This document shows positions 37,319 to 47,555 of a DNA stretch of 64,000 bases, one piece after another (the stretch's first letter is position 1; each line of letters begins with the position of its first letter). The notes under the pieces were generated by a model. The model saw nothing but the letters and a program-made list of their open reading frames with translations. It was not told where the DNA came from and searched no databases. The position numbers and the translations under genes were made by a program. The DNA comes from Diphasiastrum complanatum (lineage: Eukaryota > Streptophyta > Lycopodiopsida > Lycopodiales > Lycopodiaceae), in contig CM055100.1 of assembly GCA_029204225.1 (NCBI GenBank), forward strand, positions 67,040,472 through 67,104,471, read 5' to 3'.

Positions 37319-38523
37319 GCATCCCAAAGGGAGCCGGGAACCACGACTTAGCTTCCCAGCCTTCAACTCTTGCCATCCAAACCCACTTGACATACAAGCA
37401 GCCAACTCGCCAACAATGATCAGACTTAACCAACTTGAAGTTCCGAAAACCAACATTGAGATCCCACCTGGCGCCATGCCGGATCGGGGGTCCCGATGTG
37501 GGTGACCTCCCTCCAAGCAAGCTGCCCGACATACATCAAACTTAACCAACTCAAAGCTTCGTTACAAACGAGTAACATCCATTCCAAGCAAGCGGTCTGA
37601 CTTACATCAGACTGAACCAACTGAAAGCTTCGTCACGAGTGCTGGAAGCCAACCTGGCGCCACGCCAGACTGGATAGCCATAAACAGGTAACTTCCACCC
37701 AAGCAAGCCATCCAACTCAGCCGACAGGTTAGAGCCCGTTCCCCAAGAGCTTAACCCATTCACGTTCATGCAAGGAACACTCAGAACCACAAGCCGCGAC
37801 AGATATGGAAACAACCAGTTCCTGGACCAAATGGTCCTGACAGCATACGCTGGCGCCATGGACCGAATGGTCCCGACGGCATACCGCTGGCGTCCCGGGA
37901 TATGACCCTCAACTATGTGCCAACTTAAAAATTTGGAAGCGGCCTTACAACTGGAGCTTTTACCGAACACTGAAACCCAGAAGGTAATCAGATTCAGTTT
38001 GAGGAAAATCCCACTTTATTGATAAATATGAGAAGGTTACATTTCAAGTGTGTGACCGACCCTAGTCTCCGGGGCGCTAGCATGCCAAGGTGAGAGCCAT
38101 GACAACATTCCAGCAAGGGAGGCTGAGACTTGGTTGGAGCTCGCCCTGAGTCGCAACCCGCACTCCCCTATAGTATTGGTGTGATTCGGCACCCCCCTCA
38201 TACCAAGCACTCTACCCAAGCTGGTAAAGCACGTTTTTCTCTCTCTAGGACTTTCTCTATCTAGAAAGTCATTTTCTCTCTCTAGATTTTATTGATCCCC
38301 TGGCTTCCTTTAATCATGCCTAGATCGTGTGAGGTGATTGCACATCGATCTGAGCTCTCTGGACTCCGCTAGAACCGATCAAAGATTTTCAGCCATAGGA
38401 ACTTGGCGCCAGCTGGTTTTTGGTTACAGTGGCACCGGGAGCAGCAGGGGCGCTGCTGGCGCCGGGGACATAGTTGGCGCCGATGGCGCCGGAAGTAAAG
38501 CTTGTAAAGGTAGCTTTACAACA
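37319..38523 (-). repeat. B 5' LTR
   Basis: 1205 bp, closely matching 33740-34972 apart from point changes and fewer GGCGCC units. Confidence 0.9.
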
Positions 38524-38528
38524 TGATC
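38524..38528. repeat. Right target-site duplication of B (TGATC)
   Basis: Exact copy of 33735-33739. Confidence 0.88.
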
Positions 38529-39263
38529 TTCTGCTGATGCTTCGATTGAAATTCGGGTGAACTACGCCTCTTGCAAAATCGATCAAATTTTGTTAGTTCT
38601 CAACCGGACTATGCGCAACCTTTGTCAGCACGTTGGCTATGATACAAAGATGAGTTTCTAGAGAAACAAGACCATTTAATACCCTGACTAAGCAAAGATC
38701 CCTCACCACGCGAATGTTCAAGGAGATGTGAGAATGATGAAATTTTGGGCGATAATCTGATGTAGTGGATCTTGAGGTGTAGGTTTCAAGTATGTTGTGG
38801 TGTGTTGCACTTAAGTTTACAAGATCCAGCAGATGGCGTATGCTAGATAGCAGCTAGCAAGATCGTCAAGGTTGTTCAAAAAAGAGGCATGAACATTCGC
38901 GCGAGCTCGATGAGGTAACTCGCGAAAATGCTAGTGTCCCTTGAGTTGGGATCATCCCTAATTTTTTTCTTCAGCCGAAGGATGGTCATCTTGATGCATT
39001 GAACTCTGGTGACTCAAAAAATATACCATTTGGCTGAAGTTGATAAGAAATAAGCAACTTAAAGCTCTCTTCGGTCCAAAAATTCAGCTTGGCTGTAGGC
39101 TTCGACTTGGCTGAACCGATTTTGGTTGAAAATTTTGCTTTTCCGAAGCCTGGTGTTTGTGATCATATCTTTTTAAGTTGAGTCCGTCTACACTGGTTTC
39201 GGGTGAAAAAATGTCCTCTGGAGCAAGTTAGGAGCTCCTTCCCTTGCCGCTTATTGGCACGGG
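38529..39263. other. Stretch between B and the solo LTR
   Basis: No gene seen. 'ttggctatgatacaaaga' near 38630-38645 resembles a reversed, decayed tRNA-Met PBS, perhaps of the element whose frame lies at 33130-33634. Confidence 0.35.
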
Positions 39264-40500
39264 GATAGTGTAGCGCAGGCATCCCAAAGGGAGCCGGGAA
39301 CCACGACTTAGCTTCCCAGCCTTCAACTCTTGCCATCCAAACCCACTTGACATACAAGCAGCCAACTCGCCAACAACGATCAGACTTAACCAACTTGAAG
39401 TTCCGAAAACCAACATTGAGATCCAACCTGGCGCCATGCCAGATCGGGGGTCCCGACGTGGGTGACTTCCCTCCAAGCAAGCCGCCCGACATACATCAAA
39501 CTTAACCAACTCGAAGCTTCGTTACAAACGAGTAACATCCATTCCAAGCAAGCGGTCTGACTTACATCAGACTTAACCAACTGAAAGCTTCGTCACGAGC
39601 GCTGGAAGCCAACCTGGCGCCACGCCAGACTGGACAGCCATAAACAGGTAACATCCACCAAAGCAAGCCATCCAACTCAGCCGACAGGTTAGAGCCCGTT
39701 CCCCAAGAGCTTAACCCATTCACGTTCATGCAAGGAACACTCAGAACCACAAGCCGCGACAGATATGGAAACAACCAGTTCCTGGACCAAATGGTCCCGA
39801 CAGCATACCGCTGGCGCCACGGACCGAATGGTCCCGACGGCATACCGCTGGCGTCCCGGGATACGACCCTCAGCTATGTGCCAAGTTAAAAATTTTGAAA
39901 GCGGCCTTACAACTGGCACTTTTACCGAACACTGAAACCCAGAAGGTAATCAGAGTCAGTTTGAGGAAAATCCCACTTTATTGATAAATCTGAGAAGGTT
40001 ACATTTCAAGTGTGTGACCGACCCTAGTCTCCGGGGCGCTAGCATGCCAAGGCGAGAGCCATGACAACATTCCAGCAAGGGAGGCTGAGACTTGGTTGGA
40101 GCTCGCCCTGAGTCGCAACCCGCACTCCCCTATAGTATTGGTGTGATTCGGCACCCCCCCTCATACCAAGCACTCTACCCAAGCTGGTAAAGCACGTTTT
40201 TCTCTCTCTAGGATTTTCTCTTTCTAGAATGTCATTTTCTCTCTCTAGATTTTATTGATCCCCAGGCTTCCTTTAATCATGCCTAGATCGTGTGAGGTGA
40301 TTGCACATCGATCTGAGCTCTCTGGACTTCGCTAGAACCGATCAAAGATTTTCAGCCATAGGAACTTGGCGCCGGCTGGATTCTGGTCACAGTAACGCCG
40401 GGAGCGGCGCCGGCGCCGTTGGCGCCGGGAGCAGCAGTGGCGCTGCTGTCGCCGATGGCGCCGCAAGTAAAGCTTGTAAAGGTAGCTTTACAACAGATAG
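39264..40500. mobile_element. Solo LTR of the B family with TSD GATAG
   Basis: A single 1227-bp B-type LTR (39269-40495) with TGTAGCGCAGG and TTTACAACA ends. GATAG lies on both sides (39264-39268 and 40496-40500). Recombination between two LTRs of an inserted element leaves this footprint. Confidence 0.9.
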
Positions 40501-40939
40501 CTTTGGCCTCATGCCAATTGTAAATTGACACGTGGAATCCGGACAGGAGACAAGGAATCCATGCACCAGACCCACGGTCGCCGAAAAACTTTTGGCACCC
40601 TAGCGACGGCAGCCAGGTGGTTCCTGGCCCCCACCAGGGCGTCGGGACCACCCGATGCCACGGGCCAGGTGGTTCAAGCGCACGCAAGCACCGGGACCAC
40701 AGGGCGTCGGGACCACCCGGCTCCTCGGCGCATTGCCTGGGTGCAAGGGCGCCGGCGCCGGGAACTACCTTCTCTGTTATCTGTTCTTCGCACTACTAAG
40801 TGTGAGTGATCGCGAATCTACTAATAGTCTTTTCTGCATCACTTAAATTACTCTCAAGTCAAATAGTTGTATTACTACATTACAGTCGTTGTTATGCTTT
40901 CGCAAAGTTGTTCTAACGCATTGTCTTTGAACTAACTTA
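40501..40939. repeat. GC-rich segment with internal repeats
   Basis: Between 40560 and 40770 'gggcgtcgggaccaccc' occurs twice and 'caggtggttc' twice. The GC content is far above the surroundings. It may be an LTR piece of another element; no gene was recognised. Confidence 0.45.
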
Positions 40940-41951
40940 TTAAACCGCTCGAGTACTTGATTCGACACTCGAATAACGTACATTATTGGTACAGTCTTCC
41001 ACAGTCATTGACAGAAGAGTATGTATACCTTTGAAGTGATAGTCCCTGTCTAAGAAATTGAGACAAAGATCTGTATTCTTGTTTGTTAACGAATATAAGT
41101 TTTTAACATAGGACTTCAGGAAAACAAATGTATTTCTTTGATCTGTCCAAAGCTTGATAGAGTCAATGGCAAAATAACCACTCTCATCTTTCTTGACAGT
41201 TGCATTGGGACCATTGCAAATAACTTTGAACCATTTGACATCAAATATGAAAAAGCTAAATTTTCTACATCCAACTTCGAGGATGTCATTAATTGTTCCA
41301 CAATAATCAAGTTGAGAAGAGAGTAAATTGGTGTCATTCGTGCTTGCTCGACTCTCTTGGGTAAAATTTGCCATGACTCCACAATCGTACGTGTTTCTAT
41401 TTTTGTCAATGTGCTCCGTACGAAAGTGTCGTCCATGCGTCCACAATGCATTGTATTTTTTGTACTGAATGAGAAAGAACAAAATGTGTTAAGGATATAA
41501 GAAACATATACAAAATTGTGCGTACAAATAGCTTAACATGTGAATGATGATCATAGCTTACATAAAAATCGCCTTCCCTTGCAAATTCACGCTCTCTCTC
41601 TGTTACTTCATGGTTGTTTGCCGAGGCCTCTCAAAGGCCATCGCGTAGCCAATCAAGCGTCATGTCCTTGGGTAGAAAGGCGAGGTCAGTTGGGTATGGT
41701 TGTCTTCTATGCCCTCTCCTAAAAGTGGCTCGAGCGGTTTGTCTACGAGCCTTGGCCTCTTTGTATCTCGAAATCCACTTTTGTATTTCTTTGCTATTAA
41801 GAATGCAAAACTTATTCCCCTTCTCCCTGAATGACTCGCTCATTCTCATGCCATTGGAACTGTCTAGCAAATACCTAGGCCCAATGTTCGGCAACATACC
41901 ACCGCCTACTAGACAAGACAGTGTGTATAATTTGCACCCCCCACATTGCAT
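40940..41951 (-). pseudogene. CACTA transposon fragment (DUF4216-like), spliced
   Basis: On the minus strand an exon ending at 41562 (from about 41951) reads W-L-R-D-G-L and later E-G-D-F-Y. A 97-bp intron at 41465-41561 has a GTAAGC donor and a TTCATTCAG acceptor. The next exon (41464-40940) continues with N-A-L-W-T-H-G-R-H-F-R-T, D-C-G-V-M and Q-L-D-Y-C-G-T-I-N-D-I-L. These match my memory of DUF4216, a region found with plant CACTA (En/Spm) transposases. One in-frame TGA follows W-L-R-D-G-L. The rest of the transposase and the CACTA ends were not found, so it is a fragment. Confidence 0.6.
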
Positions 41952-43590
41952 GAAAAATAACTAAAAGATGATGCTTCACATACAGTTGACGTACATTGAT
42001 GTTGCGAGGTTTTATTCTGTTTGTCCTATGATTGTTGATTAAGTACCTCCATGGTTATCCTTACGAAATTTGCAAGTACCAACCTTTTTGTCAATTACAC
42101 CTGTATGATCGGCTAAGGGCCTAACCTTATCTATTGAGAGTCATGAAACTTAATAGGCACATACCTACATGACATTACCATAAGTCATGATCCTAAAGCT
42201 TAATGACTATATCCTAGGAAGCTAGAGGCATGGTCCTAAATTTTGAAAATAATGCCTTCCATCACTTTTAATAGTGTCATCTTCTTTCTCATTAGAGATA
42301 TTGGCTTGCTTGAATAGATTCTTTTTCTTGAAACAATCAATAACTGAATTGATTCTTTTTCTTGAAACAATCAATAACAAACAAAAAAGACATCTGAGAA
42401 TAATTGAATTGAAATTCAGCAAGACATTGGGTATCTAGATTTTATTCTAGACGGTAATCTAAAGTTTTTGTGATTGAAGATGGTTGTCATTATTATTTTA
42501 ATATGTTTTCTGTCTTTAATTACCAGTGGTATATAGAACTTGAATATCTAGCACTTTTGTTAGAGAATCCTTTTTGGAGAATGTTCCTAAAATCCAATAT
42601 TTTTCTGTTGGGAAAGATTTTGAATGATTCGTACTTTTCCTGAGTTATGTTAGACATATACTCAAGTATCTTGTGAATGATTAATTATGATTTTGAATTC
42701 CAAAAAATTATGATTGATGAATCATACGAATCTAAATATTTATGGTTGAGAGATCATAAATAGATACTTAATTATTGTCTGAGGATTATATGAAATTGTG
42801 ACGATTCTTAAGTATGATGATTAATTCTTAATTTGTTAATTGAGTAAGATTTTGAATCAGTATTTTGAATCTCTTTATTCCAATATTTTAATTGAGAATC
42901 TGTGGATCTTATGGAGAATTTAATTTATCTAGTGGATGTTATTTTGCTACAGTTTATGGTCTACAGATGCTTGAGTATAGTTTTTTCTTTTGATTAGATC
43001 TTCAGATATCATAGGAGACAGACAAATCTATTAAGATAAATGAGTGCTATTTTCTTGCATTTGATGCTAGAAACAGGAGCATTTAACTCAAAAGAGTATT
43101 TAAGATACTCAATGTTGAGTTTTAATCATTTTATATCTTAATGATTCTCCTAGAGATTCTAGTTGAATGAATTATCATATCTTAGAATTGGATTCTAAGG
43201 ATAGTTGTACTTGGAAGTTTTCTATGAATTGTCTGCCAGAATTTGTGGATAATTTTATACTGTAATTATTATTATTTCTTTAATTTTAATCTCCTAAGTT
43301 AGAGAATATTTCACTCAATGGTTCATGTAAGTGTTTTACATGAAGGTGATGTTACTAACTTGTGCTGAGTGTAACTCAGCTGAGAAAATATATCTCTTAG
43401 TGTACTTTTCAAACCAGAGTTTGTATTCCAGAGTGGAGATTAACGATTGAAAACAATTTTCCTCTGAGTACTTGTTTGATAAGTAAGTTTGGTTAAGGAT
43501 AATGATTTTCTAGGTTAATATTAAAAGTTAAAGAAACTGTTCCTATAATTCTTTCTTGTTTTGAGGAGCTTCTAAGGATAGAAGCAGTTT
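41952..43590. other. AT-rich stretch, nothing recognised
   Basis: A 24-base phrase, 'ttctttttcttgaaacaatcaata', occurs twice at about 42320-42380. No gene was supported. If the purine tract at 43591-43602 is real, the right part may be the dead end of a plus-strand gypsy element. Confidence 0.35.
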
Positions 43591-43602
43591 AAGGAGGGAA
43601 GA
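43591..43602 (+). promoter_or_regulatory. Candidate polypurine tract and LTR start
   Basis: AAGGAGGGAAGA is followed by TGTTATGG at 43603, the usual look of a plus-strand 3' LTR junction. The matching LTR partner was not found. Confidence 0.4.
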
Positions 43603-44525
43603 ATGTTATGGCCATATTCGGTTAAGGACTTGGAATAGTCCTAATATGGTAGACCATCCCTCCAGTGTTGAGATTATTGGTCACGCCGAGATTTAATTCC
43701 ATGTTGAGGCCTATTTGTGACTAATTACCTTGAGAGTGTTGAGAAATGAAAAATCATCTATCTTGACTTTAGGCTTGTTTTTTCTATGTGAGTTTGTTGT
43801 TTCATAATGTAAATGCCAAATTTGGCCTAGAAGAAACTCGAGCTACAGGGATTCTTCAAGTCTAGTTGGTAATATACAACTTGCATATAGAATGTAGACT
43901 TAGAAATGTCAAAAATATGCTTGTAAAAACTTGTGGCATATCACATGCAATGGTTGTAAGTGATCCATAGTGACATGCAAGGCATGCACAAAGTGAATTG
44001 GACACATGCATGATGATTTGTACAATTCTAGTCGAAAATATGACACTTGGTAAAAGTAGGTAGAAATCCATGCATGAGAAGTAACAAATGTCACTAATAC
44101 TCTAGTTTTCACTTATAAATGTGGATGGAAGTTGGATGGATGTGGTTCTACCTCGAGCTACCTCAAACTCCATAAATATGTGTAGACATTCTCATAATTT
44201 TTTATGAAGAACCAAGCTTTGAAGCTATTCCATGCGATTTTGGATCTACACTATCATTTGCTTGAATATTGCTCTCTCTTTCTCTCTCTAACTCGAGTTG
44301 AGGCTTATGCTAATGCATTAATTTCTTGTACTTTTTCTCTCTTGTCTTTCAAAGCTATCATTCTTTGATTCTTAGCATGCTAGATTGTGATTTAGCCATA
44401 AAATTCTGTACTAAATCTTGGCATTCAATCTAGAATCAGTTTATGTGCTAAACACAAAGCTTGATAAGATCATTCACACTTGAGGATCATTCCCCACACG
44501 TGTGAACTTGTTGGAAATTTTGTCA
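43603..44525 (+). repeat. LTR-like block, inverted relative to the C-B 5' LTR
   Basis: The stretch 44262-44420 is a reverse-complement relative of 53850-53990. For example 26 bases at 44372-44397 match 53851-53876 with one mismatch, and both have a GA/CT-rich run beside it. The block ends near 44525 with 'ggaaattttgtca'. CACACGTGTG lies at 44495-44504. No PBS follows, so it is a solo or 3' LTR. Confidence 0.45.
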
Positions 44526-45247
44526 GAGAGGACCCAAACACTCTAATTGAAACATATGGATTATTGCATGTACGTGTGACGAATATAGGCAAGAGGACTG
44601 CATGAAGAGACATGATCTATTTATAGTTGACTTGCATGGGGGCATGGTTTCATGCACAGGACTCTACTCTCTATATCATGAGGTTTAGGGTTTAGGGTCA
44701 CCAGTTTCTCTCTTCTCCTCTTGCTTCACATTGCATGGCTTGGGGGCTAGATCCAGATTTGATCTAGGTTTGGTTGGGAGGTTTGGCTCCATAGTCTCTC
44801 TTATTGTGTTCTCCTATCCTCATCTTAGGAATTATCTCTTAGGGTCTTTACATAGAGACATTGAATCTAGTCACAAAAATAGTAGGGTTTTATTATGGAG
44901 AGAAACCAAAGTTTCAATTTAAGTTTGGACTTGTTATAAAAACATGTAACTCGTGGGAAGAGAAGACATTCTTTCTCTCTTATCTCATTCATGCTTATTG
45001 TGAGGGGAAATTCTTGACGGGGGATTGGTCTCGCCAAGAAGCCCTAAAATGGGAAGGGCCCACACTGCCCTTACATGAGTGATTGAGGAATATGTCACTG
45101 GAATTTGATCTACCTAATCCAAACTCGTCCTATTCTACAAGGATATGTACTCAATTCACATACCTTGGATATGTACAAAATATTTACATGGGTAGGATCC
45201 CCCAAACATTAACAACAGATGATAGATATGTTTTACAATTTTTAACA
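44526..45247 (-). repeat. Probable copia 3' LTR upstream of C-B
   Basis: Ends TTTTTAACA at 45247, the same end as the C-A LTR, followed by a copia-like purine tract. The left boundary is uncertain, perhaps 44509 (TGTTGGAAATTTTG). It resembles the C-B 5' LTR only near its end ('atgtacaaaat.tttacat'). Confidence 0.4.
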
Positions 45248-45258
45248 CTCCTCCTTAG
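45248..45258 (-). promoter_or_regulatory. C-B polypurine tract
   Basis: The minus strand reads TAAGGAGGAG against the LTR end, as in C-A. Confidence 0.55.
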
Positions 45259-45343
45259 AATATATCTATCTGGTGTTGGTGAAGATCCTTTGAGTTTGGA
45301 TTCTTTGCTTTGCATTTGAAGTGAAGATGAAGAAAAGAATCCA

Positions 45344-46263
45344 TCATAGCAGTATGCTTACCAAATCCATGATAAGTTCTCTTTGATAGAAATCTTTTCC
45401 AAATGCCTTTGAAAAATATTCCACCAACCTGCTACTATGCCAATGTACCTCCTGCATGTCTGATGTCGATCCTGGGTATGCAAAGTCCACATGCATGAAG
45501 TGGCTGCAAGAAAGATTAAAAAACCGAGGCTTCCATGCCTCATCATGATCACAAAGATCATACAGATCAAGATTGTACCATGAGCAATATTCAAGATTAA
45601 GCATACTAGCTTCACTAGTCCATAGAATATGAACTCTATCCAAAATGGATCTAATCTTGAAACCATACTCAAACTTGATCAAATTAAGGCTAAATACTTT
45701 CTTGAGGGTGTAAGTGTCCTCAGTGGATGCTTCACTTAACCTCACAAGAAGTTTACAATATGCCTCAATACATGAAAAAACTCCCTTTTTCAAACTATGA
45801 GTACTAAACTCATACTTGCTCTTACTCAATTTAAGAGCATACAAATGATGGTACAACATTGCTTTCTAGATGTTTTGGAAACATAATCAAGTCACAAAAG
45901 ACAAGAAGTAATTCCAAACTAAAGACTTCATCAAAAACAGAATAGTCTTACTTGATCTTTGAGATAAACAAATCTCAATTAAGCAAGATACATCATTAAT
46001 CAAAGAAAAAGAACAATAGGTGAGTAAAACAAAATGAATACCACCTTTACTTTTCTTTTCTTTTCCATGAAATAAGATCAACAAGGACTCGACCTTGTAC
46101 AATGATGAAGATCTCCTTGGACATGCATGTTGAGGATACTCCTCCTCAAACCTTGACCTCATCACAACTTGATTACTTGCCATAGTAATGACTTGTGATG
46201 CACTATGAGACACTGTGCTCTCGGCCACTTCCAAGATAGAAAATAGATCTTCAAAATCAAGAA
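45344..46263 (-). pseudogene. C-B copia pol, 3' part (broken)
   Basis: Minus-strand copia remnants. Near 46100-46160 is C-P-R-R-S-S, the linker before reverse transcriptase. After large deletions an end resembling A-D-Y-F-T-K-A-L-G-K-D (here Y-F-S-K-A-F-G-K-D) lies near 45395. Reverse transcriptase is mostly gone. The frame enters E2 at 46263 and resumes at 51528. Confidence 0.6.
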
Positions 46264-46268
46264 CTTCT
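46264..46268. repeat. Left target-site duplication of E2 (CTTCT)
   Basis: CTTCT recurs exactly at 51523-51527. Confidence 0.9.
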
Positions 46269-47188
46269 TGTTGCGCCGGCGCCTCAAAGGGCGCTGGGAC
46301 TTGAGCGGTTTCCCCAACACGCGCTTAAGTCTAACATTCATCCATCATGCACTTACGTAAAAGCCAACTCAGAATCGTAACAAGCTTAACCATTCAGACT
46401 TAAGAAAACTGGAATCCCAACCAACCCGAAAGCCAACTCAGAATCCGTCCCCAAAAGGTAACCAAAGGCAAAGACAAGCCACACATGAAACCCAAGGCAT
46501 AGTGGTCGCCAAACTGACCAATTGGCATAGCGGCAAGCCCCATGTCGATGACAGGGACCCTTAGGCGCCAGCGACGCAAAAAGGTTGTAGTAAGGGTCCT
46601 TCCACTTGGACCAGTCCCGGAGGCGAAACCGAAATGGTAATCATCCCCAAGGATCAACTTTATTAGATTTGGAAGAGGTTACATTCATACATAGACTGAC
46701 CGGTCTCGGGGCCACCAACACGTGCTGGGCATTGTGCCTGGCTCGTGCTGGTAGAGGGAGCTGAGACCTGGCGACTGGATTCCTGGCGCTGGTTGAGCTG
46801 CCCAAGTTTCTGTCTGCCGGACTCCCCCTATAGTTCTGCTGTGATTCGGCGCACCCCCTCTGGTTTGAAACATAGTGCTTTCTGGTAAAGCACGCTTTTT
46901 AGGACTTAGTTTTTATTTTGCTGATTAAGCCTGGCAAGCCTGGCAGAATCAGTCTGGCTCCCGGACATGGGTCCCGGGAGCCGTCCCGGCGGCCGAATCA
47001 AGTTGCTTTCCTGACTAGGCCATGACTCGAGCTCCAGAACTAGCTCATGACTTTGTGACTACTTGACTGGCTCACCACAGGTCGGAGGCTCAGTCCTTGA
47101 CATTCTAACTTGCTCTGGGACCTTAGGGAGTGTCACCCCTTTGAGTCTTACAGGGCACGCTGGGTGCACCCAAGTTAGCTTTACAACA
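46269..47188 (-). repeat. E2 3' LTR
   Basis: 920 bp, TGTTGCGCC...TTTACAACA on the plus strand. Confidence 0.93.
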
Positions 47189-47199
47189 TCCTCCCCTCG
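47189..47199 (-). promoter_or_regulatory. E2 polypurine tract
   Basis: The minus strand reads CGAGGGGAGGA directly next to the LTR, identical to E1 and E3. Confidence 0.85.
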
Positions 47200-47555
47200 T
47201 TTGAGAAAGCTGATGTCCTCATCAGGGCCAAACTAGAACCTAAGACTCATGGCACGGGCTTAATTCACCGGCCAGACTTTAGTCACATATACAAGGGCAC
47301 GGGCTTGATTCACCGGCCAAAGGAAACCAACTGTAAAGCAGAGCAATGATATTGTGTTTTACACCCAGCACAGGAAAAGTGTGGATCTAGTTCACTTACG
47401 TAAAACCTGTGTGAAGCTGCTGCACTTAGACATCAAACTGAAGCTCACTCCTCAATGAGAAATGCGGCTTACTTTATTAGCATGAAAGAAAAAGGTACTC
47501 ACGGCTCCCTTAAGCCTCAGATATGTCGTTGTCGTCGCACATCTGGATGAGTCCC
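47200..47555 (-). other. E2 3' UTR
   Basis: Matches the E1 3' UTR (4480-4709) in blocks, with indels. 'ggcacgggctt.attcaccggcc' occurs twice here (near 47250 and 47300) and once in E1. Confidence 0.75.

Larger units (their letters stand above)
33740..38523 (-). mobile_element. B: gene-less LTR element sharing the E leader
   Basis: LTRs of 1233 bp (33740-34972) and 1205 bp (37319-38523) with TSD TGATC enclose 2346 bp without a supported gene. The end next to the right LTR (about 36750-37310) matches the E1/E2 leader, and the other end keeps a purine tract and the 'tgatgtcctcatcag' 3' UTR motif. The LTRs differ from E LTRs over most of their length but share the 'ctatag...tgtgattcggc' block and the 'agctttacaaca' terminus. 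This is a large non-autonomous relative. Confidence 0.85.

Noticed and set aside
33359-38586. Many 60-120 codon frames within the B LTRs
   Set aside because: The same frames recur in all three LTR copies with stops shifting between copies, as expected for non-coding LTR DNA.
44681-44698. Two TTTAGGG units resembling plant telomere repeat
   Set aside because: Two copies are too few for an interstitial telomere, and the string is common by chance.
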